Source: Flavobacterium psychrotrophum | GTDB taxonomy: Bacteria; Bacteroidota; Bacteroidia; Flavobacteriales; Flavobacteriaceae | Assembly: GCF_003403075.1 (NCBI RefSeq) | Contig: NZ_CP031557.1 | Span: forward strand, 4,154,001-4,218,000 | Length of the DNA: 64,000 nucleotides | Direction: 5' to 3' | In this document: positions 1 to 8,832 of the stretch, piece after piece | Numbering within the stretch: the stretch's first letter is position 1 | Layout of the letters: the number at the start of each line of letters is the position of its first letter | The notes under the pieces: generated by a model | Database searches by the model: none | What the model saw: the letters and a program-made list of their open reading frames with translations, nothing else | What the model was told of the DNA's origin: nothing | Translations under genes and position numbers: made by a program

Positions 1-145
1 AGAATTTGCTTTCTATGCCGGTGTGCTTAGCGCCATTACGCTGCTTTTTCTGCTACTTGGCCAGCGCCTTGCTAAAGATTATGACGGCGCCCGTACCATA
101 GTAATTTACTTTATCCCCGCTATACTCCTGCTTACCTGGGTATAG
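1..145 (+). CDS. C-terminal fragment of an integral membrane protein (cut by window edge)
   Basis: An open frame enters from the left edge (first full codon at base 2) and ends with TAG at 143-145. The visible 47 residues contain a hydrophobic helix (AGVLSAITLLFLLLG), a short polar loop (QRLAKDYDGAR) and a second helix (TIVIYFIPAILLLTWV), so this is the end of a multi-pass or two-pass inner-membrane protein. A strong hairpin terminator follows at 192-226. The family cannot be told from this piece. Confidence 0.7.
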   Translation, partial: EFAFYAGVLSAITLLFLLLGQRLAKDYDGARTIVIYFIPAILLLTWV

Positions 146-191
146 TGCAGAGGGTTTGAATTGTCAGATAATTCTACCGTTAACTTATATT

Positions 192-226
192 AAAAACCTG
201 CGGGCCTTTGCTTCGCAGGTTTTTTT
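192..226 (+). terminator. Rho-independent terminator after the membrane protein fragment
   Basis: AAAAACCTGCG and CGCAGGTTTTTTT pair around a loop of about 11 nt, and a T run follows on the plus strand. It separates the truncated membrane protein from the secreted protein that starts at 316. Confidence 0.85.
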
Positions 227-315
227 GTGTCGTATCAAAATTATTACTTTATCAATATTAATTGTATGTAATTATTAATCAGTAGCTTTATGTAGTAATT
301 TAAACCCAAAAAATT

Positions 316-1854
316 ATGAAAACACTACTACTCTGCATACTTCTCACTACTATTTCTACCGTTGCACAACAGCCTGCCATTACCTGGCAAAAATCTCTTG
401 GCGGCACACAATACGACGGGCTAAATGATATAAACCCAACGCCCGATGGCGGGTATATTATTTGTGGATACACAACTGGCGTTGACGGACAGACCGTTGA
501 AACCTTTGGTGGGAATGATGGATGGCTAACCAAGCTGGATGCCAACAAAAACGTAGTATGGCAAAAAGCATATGGCGGCAATAAAAACGACCAGTCTTCT
601 AAAGTACTCCCCACGCCAGATGGCGGCTATGTTTTTACAGGATTTTCTTACTCAGACCAGGGCACGTTTGCAGCAGCCCACGGCAATGCAGATATGTGGG
701 TAGTTAAAACCGATGCCTCGGGCAATGTGCTTTGGCAAAGGCTTTTGGGCGGAAACGAACAGGATATAGCAATGGGCATTGCCCTGGCTCCCGACGGCGG
801 CTATGTGCTTACAGGCCAAACCTATTCTAACAATGGCGACGTTGCCCAAAACCTTGGCGCATCAGACTGTATTGTGTTAAAACTTGACGAACAGGGAAAT
901 ACAATATGGACTAAATTATTTGGCGGTAATAACCTTGATTATCCTAATAGTGTGAGCAATACCGCTGACGGAGGATATATTATCGGCGGGCATCTTGGCT
1001 CTGCCGATAGTAATGCCCAAGGCCTGCATTACGACCCCGACTATGGCATGGCCGAAGCATGGGCCATAAAAATTGATGGCAGTGGCAACCTACAATGGGA
1101 ACGGGCTTACGGAAGTATTAAAGGTGAGCAGGCTTACACCATAAAACAAACATCTGACGGAGGTTACATAATGGGTGCCATTACAGACCTTGAGCCTGAT
1201 ACCCAAAATGGCGATATAGCATCGGCATACGGAAACAGCGATTTCTGGATCGTGAAGCTTAATGCAACCGGTAACATTGTATGGGAAAAAACACTGGGAG
1301 GCACCATGGGCGATCATTACGCAGATATTGTAGCAACCACAGATGGTTTTATTGCTGTAGGCTCTTCAACGTCAGAAGATACAAACGTTAGTGCGAACTA
1401 TGGTGAGACCGATATCTGGATGGTAAAAGTAAGCAGCAACGGGCAGTTAGTCTGGGAGAAAAACTTTGGTGGTATATTGTCTGACCGTGCAGAAAGAATT
1501 TTTATTGATAATCAGGGAACTATCATTGTTGGAGCCAATACAGAATCGCGTAATTTTGATGTTGCCCAAAACTTTGGGCGCAGCGATATATGGCTTTTTA
1601 GTGTCAACGATCCTACCTTGATATCAGGTACTTACGGGTTTTCTCAACCTACCCTCTACCCTAACCCGGCTTCAGAATACATTTACCTAAACAATATTTC
1701 TCAACCCTTGTCCAACTATAGCATTACAGATAATTCAGGACGTATAGTACTAAAAGGCAATAGTGTAAATAAGATAGATGTCAGCTCTTTAGCATCAGGC
1801 ATTTACCAGATACAAACGGGAAATACAACGGGTTTAAAATTCATTAAGAACTGA
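316..1854 (+). CDS. Secreted repeat protein with T9SS type A sorting domain
   Basis: The 512-aa product starts with a signal peptide (MKTLLLCILLTTISTVAQQ). The middle, about residues 22-430, is built of six or more repeats of roughly 60 residues carrying W-x-K-x-L/Y-GG, then TPDGGYIICGYT-like strands (GGYVFTGFS, GGYVLTGQT, GGYIIGGHL, GGYIMGAIT), which suggests a beta-propeller-like fold. The last ~70 residues (LYPNPASEYIYL ... GIYQIQTG ... KFIKN) are a Por secretion type A C-terminal domain. That domain directs export through the type IX system and anchoring or release at the cell surface. The ligand or enzymatic role is unknown. The stop codon abuts the stop of the convergent helicase gene with no base between. 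No other start fits the signal peptide. Confidence 0.9.
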   Translation: MKTLLLCILLTTISTVAQQPAITWQKSLGGTQYDGLNDINPTPDGGYIICGYTTGVDGQTVETFGGNDGWLTKLDANKNVVWQKAYGGNKNDQSSKVLPTPDGGYVFTGFSYSDQGTFAAAHGNADMWVVKTDASGNVLWQRLLGGNEQDIAMGIALAPDGGYVLTGQTYSNNGDVAQNLGASDCIVLKLDEQGNTIWTKLFGGNNLDYPNSVSNTADGGYIIGGHLGSADSNAQGLHYDPDYGMAEAWAIKIDGSGNLQWERAYGSIKGEQAYTIKQTSDGGYIMGAITDLEPDTQNGDIASAYGNSDFWIVKLNATGNIVWEKTLGGTMGDHYADIVATTDGFIAVGSSTSEDTNVSANYGETDIWMVKVSSNGQLVWEKNFGGILSDRAERIFIDNQGTIIVGANTESRNFDVAQNFGRSDIWLFSVNDPTLISGTYGFSQPTLYPNPASEYIYLNNISQPLSNYSITDNSGRIVLKGNSVNKIDVSSLASGIYQIQTGNTTGLKFIKN

Positions 1855-4122
1855 TTACGAAAGCGTTGCCTTGTATATCCTTAATTCGCCGTAGGTAAAT
1901 TTATCACCATACTTTTCTTTAAGCGGTCCCAGGGCATCTTCGGTATAACCCTCAAACGCCTCGGCAAGTTCGGCTATCTTATCCTGTGGCAACAGGTCTT
2001 CAATTGCAATTTTTCCGCTTTGCACAAGCCCTGCAAGGTGGCTTTGCACAGTAGTTTCGGTAAGCTTGCGGTGTGCTGCTATTTCTTTAACCGTCATATT
2101 CTGCTGATGCAGCTCCAAGGTTTCTAAAAGAGTCGACTTTTTCGGCTCTTTTTTCTTTTTAGGAGCATAGCGGTCTTCATATTCCTCCGGTTCTTCTTCA
2201 ATAATTGTGGTAGGGTTATTACGCATAATTACCATTATAGCTTCAATCTTATCTGCCTTATACGATTGTATTTCCTGAGTAGACAGCGTTTCTTTATTAA
2301 TGGTTTCACCCGCAGCCAGTACATCAACGAGCTTTTTAGCCCGAAGCATTTTTAATACAGCATTGGTCTGCAACTCTTCAATCTCAGAGAGTTCGTCATA
2401 AAAAGCCTTGGCGCGCTTTGTGCGCTTTACCTCCTCTATTTTGCTGTACAGGCTTGTTGCAATGTTATCCATAACCGGAAAAAAGTAACCTACGGCGGCA
2501 TATACCCGTTCTTTAATATGCTGAATATCTGCCGGGCGGTCTGCAAAAAGCTTTTCGAGCTGCAAAACAAATTTACCCGCCGCACCTATTAGCATATGAA
2601 TGCGGTCTTCCTGCTGGGCTGCCCACTGGCGGTGCGGCGCTTTAACCGTTTTTTCACCTTCGTGCAGGTAACTGTGCTTGTGCCCCTGCCATTGCCTGGC
2701 AAGTGTTGTCCAGTTAAAGCTATTTTTTAGAAAGTTAGCAGCAAAGTTCAGGGTTTCCTGTTCCAGCGAGTTGGCCAATTCATCTTCTCCTGCCTTGCCC
2801 TGGGCATACTCCATTACGTCTTCATCATTACTAATACCATTCATACGCATCGGAGAAAGCAAAATAAGCCCCTCTAACGAACGCAAACGGCTTAAAGCAA
2901 CATATGCCTGTCCCGGCATAAAAACGTGCGATACGTCGAGCACAGCTTTATCAAATGTTAATCCCTGGCTCTTGTGCACCGTTATGGCCCATGCCAAACG
3001 CAACGGATAATGCACAAACGTGCCCAAAACTTCTTCTATTACTTCTTTAGTATTTGGGTCTACGGTATAGCGCACGTTTTCCCATTCGTACTTGTCTACC
3101 GTTATGGTTTCTTTATCTTCAAACTCTACTACAACCTCGTCTTTAGTAAGCGATTTTATAATACCTATCTTCCCGTTAAAATAACGCTTCTCCGGCGAAA
3201 GGTCGTTTTTGATAAACATTACCTGGGCATTAACTTTCAGGCGTAACGATTGTTCCACGGGATAGATCTTCTCCGGAAAATCGCCTACAATATCCGGCAT
3301 ATAGATATATTCCTTCCCTTTCAGGTCGGTCAGTGCCGTAGCATTCATGGCATCGGCCTTATTGTTGTGGGTGGTAAGGGTTATGTAACCGGGATGGTCT
3401 TTGAGTTCGAAATCGGTCTTTACAAATTCGTTCAAAACCTTAAGGTCATCATTGGTTATTATATTGTTCCTCAAATTGTTAAGCACCCCTATAAAGCGGT
3501 CGTCGGTCTGCCTGTAAATTTTATCAAGCTCAATATACACTGGCGCATTTTCTTGCACTACATGACTGTGAAAGAAGAACTTACCTCTATAAAAATGCTG
3601 TAAAACACTCCATTCTTCATTGCGCACTACGGGCGGAAGTTGTAGCAAATCGCCAATAAACAATACCTGTACACCACCAAAGGGGGTATTGCGCTGGCGT
3701 ACACTGCGCAGCATAAAATCCATGGCATCGAGCAAATCTGCACGCAGCATACTAACCTCGTCTATAACCAGCAATTCCATATTAAGCAGCACATTTTTCT
3801 TTTCGGCACGCATGGTAAAATGACGGCGCAGGCTAACTTTATTTTCAAACCTCACACTTTCAGATGCTTGCGGAGCCTGGTCTACCGTAGGCAAAAAACC
3901 GGCAAACGGCAGCTGAAACATACTGTGTATGGTAACGCCGCCCGCATTAAGCGCAGCAATACCCGTAGGAGCTACAACCACAACATTTTTATGCGTGGTA
4001 CGGATAATCTCTTTAAGCAGTGTGGTTTTTCCTGTACCGGCTTTACCGGTAAGAAAAATACACTTGTTGGTTTGGTTTATAAAACGCAGCGCATATTCTG
4101 CCGCGGGCGAAAAGTTTTGCAT
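1855..4122 (-). CDS. Pif1-like AAA/SF1 helicase with C-terminal helix-turn-helix domain
   Basis: The 755-aa protein has Walker A GKAGTGKT at residues 26-33, the Pif1-type motif APTGIAALNAGGVTIHSMF at about 51-69, and Walker B IDEVSM at about 120-125. A UvrD_C_2-like segment (AWAITVHKSQGLTFDKAVLD ... YVALSRLRSLEGLILLSP) forms the second RecA domain. After a charged linker rich in K and E, the C-terminus (LLETLELHQQ ... VKEIAAHRKLTETTVQSHL) is a helix-turn-helix of the kind found at the end of RecQ-family helicases. The family unwinds DNA 5'-3' and acts on hard-to-replicate structures; the specific role here is inferred. The gene is a single transcription unit, convergent with the T9SS protein gene. 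Confidence 0.88.
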   Translation of the reverse strand: MQNFSPAAEYALRFINQTNKCIFLTGKAGTGKTTLLKEIIRTTHKNVVVVAPTGIAALNAGGVTIHSMFQLPFAGFLPTVDQAPQASESVRFENKVSLRRHFTMRAEKKNVLLNMELLVIDEVSMLRADLLDAMDFMLRSVRQRNTPFGGVQVLFIGDLLQLPPVVRNEEWSVLQHFYRGKFFFHSHVVQENAPVYIELDKIYRQTDDRFIGVLNNLRNNIITNDDLKVLNEFVKTDFELKDHPGYITLTTHNNKADAMNATALTDLKGKEYIYMPDIVGDFPEKIYPVEQSLRLKVNAQVMFIKNDLSPEKRYFNGKIGIIKSLTKDEVVVEFEDKETITVDKYEWENVRYTVDPNTKEVIEEVLGTFVHYPLRLAWAITVHKSQGLTFDKAVLDVSHVFMPGQAYVALSRLRSLEGLILLSPMRMNGISNDEDVMEYAQGKAGEDELANSLEQETLNFAANFLKNSFNWTTLARQWQGHKHSYLHEGEKTVKAPHRQWAAQQEDRIHMLIGAAGKFVLQLEKLFADRPADIQHIKERVYAAVGYFFPVMDNIATSLYSKIEEVKRTKRAKAFYDELSEIEELQTNAVLKMLRAKKLVDVLAAGETINKETLSTQEIQSYKADKIEAIMVIMRNNPTTIIEEEPEEYEDRYAPKKKKEPKKSTLLETLELHQQNMTVKEIAAHRKLTETTVQSHLAGLVQSGKIAIEDLLPQDKIAELAEAFEGYTEDALGPLKEKYGDKFTYGELRIYKATLS

Positions 4123-4187
4123 GGCAAATGAAATAGTGGTTAAAAATACATCTTTTTAAGAAAATATTCTTACATTCTTTAAATAAA

Positions 4188-4212
4188 AAATGCTCCTAAT
4201 TTAGGAGCATTG
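4188..4212 (-). terminator. Terminator of the OmpH-like gene
   Basis: On the minus strand AATGCTCCTAA and TTAGGAGCATT form an 11-bp hairpin followed by TTTT. It lies just past the stop codon at 4232. Confidence 0.8.
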
Positions 4213-4231
4213 ATTTTATATCAAATAGATA

Positions 4232-4822
4232 TTATTTCTTTTCTTCTTTAGCTTCTTCCGCTTTAGCAGTAGTAGTATCTTCTTTAGCAGCACCTTTGTA
4301 TTTAGAATTTACCTGGCTAAGTATCTCTTTTGTAATATCATAGCTGTCTTTAGCATAAAGAATACTTGCAGCATCGCCAGTACCATATACATAGTCATAG
4401 CCATTTTTCTTGCCATATTCTTTAATTACACGCTTCATCTGGCTTACAATAGTATCGCGTTTAACGCCAAATTCTTTAGCAAATTCCTGCTGAATTGTTT
4501 GTTGCTTAACAGTAAGCTCCTGGTTTCTTTTTTGAAGATCCTGGCCACGTAGCTGTGCCCATTGCTCACCTTTAACTGCTGCTTCTTTCTGAAAGCTTGC
4601 AGCATCCAGCTGTAACTGCCTTGCGTCATTTTGAAGTTCACGTCCCAGCTCTTCTTCTTTAACTTTTGCTTTATCTTCAAGATCTTTTAGCTCCTGAGAT
4701 TCTTCTACAAGTTTAGAAGTATCTACATAAGCAGTTTTAAAACCTGAAGCGGTTGCAGCACCTTCTTTGTTACATGAAACTAATGCAAGGGCAGCGCCCA
4801 GTATTAAAAGTGATTTTTTCAT
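4232..4822 (-). CDS. OmpH/Skp-family periplasmic chaperone-like lipoprotein
   Basis: The 196-aa product begins with a lipoprotein signal (MKKSLLILGAALALVSC, lipobox LVSC), so it is probably lipidated at Cys17. The body is a long coiled coil rich in K, E, Q and A (about residues 35-125, e.g. LKDLEDKAKVKEEELGREL), followed by a short globular part (KKNGYDYVYGTGDAASILYA) that matches the conserved end of Skp/OmpH proteins. The tail is acidic and lysine-rich. Skp proteins hold unfolded outer-membrane proteins in the periplasm. A lipid-anchored version is common in Bacteroidota. It is a single-gene unit with its own terminator. Confidence 0.85.
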   Translation of the reverse strand: MKKSLLILGAALALVSCNKEGAATASGFKTAYVDTSKLVEESQELKDLEDKAKVKEEELGRELQNDARQLQLDAASFQKEAAVKGEQWAQLRGQDLQKRNQELTVKQQTIQQEFAKEFGVKRDTIVSQMKRVIKEYGKKNGYDYVYGTGDAASILYAKDSYDITKEILSQVNSKYKGAAKEDTTTAKAEEAKEEKK

Positions 4823-5058
4823 TTTCTGAAATTAGTTGTTTTAAATTTTTGGTAAAAATAAGAATAATGCCCAACGTACCAAAAATGAAGCATTTTTTCT
4901 GTGATTTTTACACTATAAAGTTAATCTATTAATATTGCGTATTACTATAAGCTTCGTTAATCAAAACCGACTCAAAATAAAGCGATTTGCGGCACTTTTA
5001 AAAAATTGGCAACAAAAGCCATGTTAAGCCTTATAAACGTTTAATTGGCAGCTTTATT

Positions 5059-5913
5059 TTAGTTTTTAGTATTCTTTAGCACATAAATATGCGACGAATA
5101 GTCAAAATTTTTGCCTGCTTTGACATTTGATACCAATCCGCGATAAAAACCGCCCACAAAATTCATTTTCCCGGTTTTATACTTTTCCGAAAGTAAGCTT
5201 ACATAAAAGCTGTCAAATTTCATTGGCAGTACTTCTATCAAATCTATACCCTGCAACCCAAAAAGTTTTTTGATAGCTGTTTTACTAAAATGCCAAAGGT
5301 GCCTTGGCACATCATAAGCTGCCCAAAACTTTCCGTAGTATTGGGCATCGTATGATTTGTAGTTTGGCACTGCAACTATAATAACGCCATCCGGCTTAAG
5401 GATACGCTTTAATTCTGTAATCTGCTGCTCTACGTCGGGCACGTGCTCTAATACATGCCACATGGTAATAACATCTTTACTGTGCGATGGTACATCTGAT
5501 AATTGCGATGCAAAGCTTATACCTTTACCTATAGCTATACCCCTTGCCTTTTCACTTGGTTCTACACCCGTAATATTCCAACTTGCATTTTTTGCTACAA
5601 CTAAAAAATCTCCGGTTCCGGCACCAATATCCAGCAATTCGCCTTTAGAGGGTTTAAACTTTTGTATTAGCGAAATTTTATCGCGCAATGCCTTTTGTTT
5701 TACCGTGTGGTATAATTTCTCAAAAAGCGAGCGCTTACCATCGGTATGTGAAATATAATCTTCGCTTTCATAATACCTGCCCAAATCTGCCGGTGCGGGC
5801 TGTGGATGCGTTTTAAGGAGTTCCAGGTCTTTGTCGAGCAACAGCTCAAAAGTTTCTCCGGAAACAGAATGGTCTTTTACTGTAATGTAAACGTTGTGGT
5901 CTTTAAAATCCAT
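5059..5913 (-). CDS. Class I SAM-dependent methyltransferase
   Basis: The 284-aa protein has the SAM-binding motif I LLDIGAGTGDF at about residues 92-102, an acidic strand-2 motif (ITGVEPSEKA), and the post-motif DVITMWHVLEHVPD typical of the Methyltransf_11/23 group. The N-terminal ~80 residues (LLLDKDLELLKTHPQPAPADLGRYYESEDYISHTDG) resemble the lead-in of enzymes annotated as O-antigen or lipid-linked methyltransferases; the substrate is not evident. Its ATG follows the TAA of the upstream lipoprotein gene with no spacer, so the two are probably co-translated at the end of the mnmG operon. Confidence 0.85.
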   Translation of the reverse strand: MDFKDHNVYITVKDHSVSGETFELLLDKDLELLKTHPQPAPADLGRYYESEDYISHTDGKRSLFEKLYHTVKQKALRDKISLIQKFKPSKGELLDIGAGTGDFLVVAKNASWNITGVEPSEKARGIAIGKGISFASQLSDVPSHSKDVITMWHVLEHVPDVEQQITELKRILKPDGVIIVAVPNYKSYDAQYYGKFWAAYDVPRHLWHFSKTAIKKLFGLQGIDLIEVLPMKFDSFYVSLLSEKYKTGKMNFVGGFYRGLVSNVKAGKNFDYSSHIYVLKNTKN

Positions 5914-6438
5914 TTATAGGTTGTTGTATTCGTCTTTTAAGTTTTTAAGGTATTTTAAGGCAATGTTGTAGAAAAGTGAGTTTTCTTTAAGGCAATCTTC
6001 GTTAGCATCTGTAATCATAGAAATCCCGATAAATTTTTCTGTAGAACCAATCACGTTTTGCTCATTCTCCTGCTTGGTTACCATAAACTGGCCCATATCA
6101 AAATATTTCTGCAATTCATCACTGGTGTAAACAAATACTTTAAAACGATATCCTTCAACTTTTACCCAATAGCTTACTTCGTCATATTGCCCTACCGCAT
6201 ACTTATCTGCTGCAAACTGCGCAAAAATTATTTTACGCGGATTGTTTTCAAAAATAAATGCGGTAAGCCCTTCTTGTTTACCTAGTATTTGCTTTCCGTT
6301 TTCTACCAGTACATAATCCTGTATTTCTACAGTATGGCGCGGTGCTACACATGATGCAAATGTACACAGCACTAAAAACACCAAAAACCCTTTTATAAAA
6401 AGGGTTTTTATTTTTGCTTGTTTCACGTGGAACATCAT
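5914..6438 (-). CDS. Hypothetical lipoprotein; start codon region contains a parS site
   Basis: The 174-aa product has a hydrophobic segment and lipobox (FLVFLVLCTFASC), then a mixed alpha/beta body without a family I recognise. Its first ATG overlaps the TAA of mnmG (TAATG), and a second ATG follows directly. The N-terminal peptide MMFHVKQ is encoded by the parS site at 6419-6434, so the unusual polar residues before the signal peptide come from a DNA-segregation site rather than protein selection. There is no other Met before about residue 117, so this start or the adjacent ATG must be used. Confidence 0.7.
   Translation of the reverse strand: MMFHVKQAKIKTLFIKGFLVFLVLCTFASCVAPRHTVEIQDYVLVENGKQILGKQEGLTAFIFENNPRKIIFAQFAADKYAVGQYDEVSYWVKVEGYRFKVFVYTSDELQKYFDMGQFMVTKQENEQNVIGSTEKFIGISMITDANEDCLKENSLFYNIALKYLKNLKDEYNNL
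6419..6434. promoter_or_regulatory. parS site 1 (ParB binding)
   Basis: TGTTTCACGTGGAACA. Its reverse complement is TGTTCCACGTGAAACA, the parS consensus described for Bacillus subtilis Spo0J/ParB. It overlaps the first codons of the lipoprotein gene (MMFHVKQ). Confidence 0.9.
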
Positions 6439-8309
6439 TATCTGCCCATATGTATTAAAAGCACCGAAATATCGCTTGGCGTTACACCGCTTATGCGCGA
6501 TGCCTGCGAAATGGTAACGGGCTTAATTTTTTTCATCTTCTCTTTAGCCTCAAAAGACAATGACTTTATTTTATCATAATCAAAATTCTCAGGAATTTTT
6601 ACGTCCTCGAGCCTGTTTAGTTTATCGGCATTGTTTTTTTCCTTTTCGATGTAGCCTGAATATTTAACCTGTATTTCTGCCTGCTCTATCACTTCCCTAT
6701 CCAGGTTGTGCTCGGCAATATATTCCTGTACTTTTTCGAATTTAAGAATATCTTCCAAATCCAGTTGCGGACGAGAGAATACCTTAAACATTTTATCGGC
6801 CTGTACAATTGGCGACGATTCTTTAGCTTCAAGAATAGGATTAGCTTCTGCAACGGTTACACTCGTTTCTCGGAAGAAGTTTACAAAGGCATCGCTCGCA
6901 TCGCGCTTCTTTTCCATGCGGCGCAGGCGGTCTTCTTTAGCAAGGCCTATTTCATAAGAAAGTGGCGTAAGCCTAAAGTCTGCATTATCCTGACGTAATA
7001 GTGTACGGTATTCTGCACGGCTGGTAAACATGCGGTAGGGCTCTTCGGTACCTTTTGTAATAAGGTCGTCTATAAGCACACCTATGTAGGCTTCGTTGCG
7101 TTTTAGTACAAACGGATCTTTATCCTGCACTTTAAGCGCAGCATTGATACCGGCCATTAAGCCTTGCGATGCCGCCTCTTCATAACCTGTAGTGCCGTTT
7201 ATTTGTCCTGCGAAATACAAACCGTCTACAAGTTTAGTTTCAAGCGTATGCTTAAGCTGTGTTGGCGGGAAATAATCGTACTCGATAGCATATCCCGGAC
7301 GAAGGAATTTCACCTTCTCAAAACCTACCACACTGCGCAATGCCTTAAACTGAATATCCTCCGGAAGGGAGGTACTAAAGCCATTAACGTAAACTTCGAT
7401 GGTATTCCATCCTTCTGGCTCTACAAACAACTGGTGGCTGTCTTTATCTGCAAAACGGTTTATCTTATCTTCTATCGACGGACAGTAGCGCGGCCCAAGG
7501 CTTTTGATGCGCCCATTAAACATAGGTGAACGGTCAAAACCCTCTTTAAGTACATCGTGCACCAGCTGACTGGTGTAGGTCATATAGCAAGAACGCTGTT
7601 CTTTTAAGGGCTGCGTTATATCCATGTACGAGAACTTTTCAGGGTTAATATCACCGGGCTGTTCTATCATTTTACTATAATCAAGCGATCGTCCGTCTAC
7701 ACGAGGAGGTGTACCTGTTTTCATTCTGCCCGACATAAAACCTGCTTTAACCAGGTCTTCGGTAATGCCGTAAGCAGCACTCTCTCCTGCCCTGCCACCA
7801 CCAAATTGTTTCTCCCCAATATGGATCAATCCATTCAGGAATGTGCCATTTGTAAGCACTACGGTTTTACCTTTTATTTCTACACCCAACGATGTACGTA
7901 TCCCTTTTACAACACCATTTTCGATGATGATTCCTTTAACCATTTCCTGGTAAAAGTCAAGATTCGGGGTACGCTCCAGCATCAGCCTCCACTCTTCAGC
8001 AAAACGCATACGGTCGCTTTGTGCACGCGGGCTCCACATCGCAGGCCCTTTACTCTTGTTAAGCATCTTGAACTGGATAGCGGTCTTGTCTGTAACAATC
8101 CCGGAATATCCTCCAAGTGCATCAATTTCGCGTACAATTTGCCCCTTTGCTATACCACCCATTGCAGGGTTGCACGACATTTGGGCTATGTTTTGAAGGC
8201 TCATGGTAACCAGCAATGTGCTGCATCCCATATTTGCTGCTGCCGCCGCAGCTTCGCTGCCGGCGTGCCCAGCACCCACTACAATTACATCATATTCTTC
8301 CTGAAACAT
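6438..8309 (-). CDS. mnmG: tRNA uridine-5-carboxymethylaminomethyl(34) synthesis enzyme MnmG (GidA)
   Basis: The 623-aa protein has the FAD/dinucleotide-binding motif [12 protein letters not shown] at about residues 10-21, the family signatures [22 protein letters not shown] (46-67) and TGTPPRV (about 197-203), and the C-terminal helical domain ending in [16 protein letters not shown]. With MnmE it adds the carboxymethylaminomethyl group to U34 of several tRNAs using FAD and a folate carrier. The length is normal for the family. It sits in the DUF4175 - ybeY - mnmG run, with 103 bp between ybeY and mnmG that hold two parS sites and part of a third element. In many bacteria mnmG lies near oriC. 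Confidence 0.97.
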   Translation of the reverse strand: MFQEEYDVIVVGAGHAGSEAAAAAANMGCSTLLVTMSLQNIAQMSCNPAMGGIAKGQIVREIDALGGYSGIVTDKTAIQFKMLNKSKGPAMWSPRAQSDRMRFAEEWRLMLERTPNLDFYQEMVKGIIIENGVVKGIRTSLGVEIKGKTVVLTNGTFLNGLIHIGEKQFGGGRAGESAAYGITEDLVKAGFMSGRMKTGTPPRVDGRSLDYSKMIEQPGDINPEKFSYMDITQPLKEQRSCYMTYTSQLVHDVLKEGFDRSPMFNGRIKSLGPRYCPSIEDKINRFADKDSHQLFVEPEGWNTIEVYVNGFSTSLPEDIQFKALRSVVGFEKVKFLRPGYAIEYDYFPPTQLKHTLETKLVDGLYFAGQINGTTGYEEAASQGLMAGINAALKVQDKDPFVLKRNEAYIGVLIDDLITKGTEEPYRMFTSRAEYRTLLRQDNADFRLTPLSYEIGLAKEDRLRRMEKKRDASDAFVNFFRETSVTVAEANPILEAKESSPIVQADKMFKVFSRPQLDLEDILKFEKVQEYIAEHNLDREVIEQAEIQVKYSGYIEKEKNNADKLNRLEDVKIPENFDYDKIKSLSFEAKEKMKKIKPVTISQASRISGVTPSDISVLLIHMGR

Positions 8310-8326
8310 TTTATTCTCCTTTCGAT

Positions 8327-8342
8327 TGTTCCACGTGGAACT
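8327..8342. promoter_or_regulatory. parS site 2 (one mismatch)
   Basis: TGTTCCACGTGGAACT, 15 of 16 positions palindromic. It lies 17 bp upstream of the mnmG start codon, in the mnmG leader. Confidence 0.85.
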
Positions 8343-8371
8343 TTCTTTGTTTTATTTTGAAACCATAATCG

Positions 8372-8387
8372 TGTTCCACGTGGAACA
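8372..8387. promoter_or_regulatory. parS site 3
   Basis: TGTTCCACGTGGAACA, a perfect 16-bp palindrome in the ybeY-mnmG spacer. Confidence 0.92.
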
Positions 8388-8412
8388 CGATAAATTTAAA
8401 GAGATGTTTAAT

Positions 8413-8832
8413 CTACTGTTCCACGTGGAACAACTTCATTTTCTCCTCTTCTTTAACGCGCATTATCTGCTCATCTTCCTCTGTCTTGTCTTTATAGCCG
8501 CAATAGTGTAATACACCATGTGCCATAACACGACGAAGTTCTTCTTCAAAAAGCACGTTATACTCAACAGCGTTTTCTTTTACACGTTCTATAGATATAA
8601 AGATATCGCCACTTATAAGGTTACCCATTGTATAGTCAAAACTAATAATATCGGTAAGGGTATCGTGGTCTAAAAATTCTATGTTCTTTTCTAAAAGGTA
8701 AGCATCATCACAAAAAATGTAGTTGATCTCCCCCTCTGTTTTATCTTCACTTTCGATAACATCGGCTATCCATTCTTCATATTGAGCTTCATTAGTAAGC
8801 TCAAAATTTGTTTCGTAATTAAAACTAATCAT
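8413..8832 (-). CDS. ybeY: Endoribonuclease YbeY (16S rRNA maturation)
   Basis: The 139-aa product has the UPF0054 zinc-binding motif in the form AHGVLHYCGYKDKTEEDE (about residues 109-126). The first two His ligands are clear, while the usual third His is replaced in the KDKT segment, as I recall for Bacteroidota members. YbeY is a single-strand RNase in 16S rRNA 3'-end processing and ribosome quality control. Its start overlaps the end of the DUF4175 gene by 8 bp. The last residues, LFHVEQ, are encoded by parS site 4, so the protein's C-terminus has been set by that DNA element. Confidence 0.9.
   Translation of the reverse strand: MISFNYETNFELTNEAQYEEWIADVIESEDKTEGEINYIFCDDAYLLEKNIEFLDHDTLTDIISFDYTMGNLISGDIFISIERVKENAVEYNVLFEEELRRVMAHGVLHYCGYKDKTEEDEQIMRVKEEEKMKLFHVEQ
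8417..8432. promoter_or_regulatory. parS site 4 (inside the 3' end of ybeY)
   Basis: TGTTCCACGTGGAACA, a perfect palindrome. It encodes FHVEQ at the C-terminus of YbeY. Confidence 0.92.
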
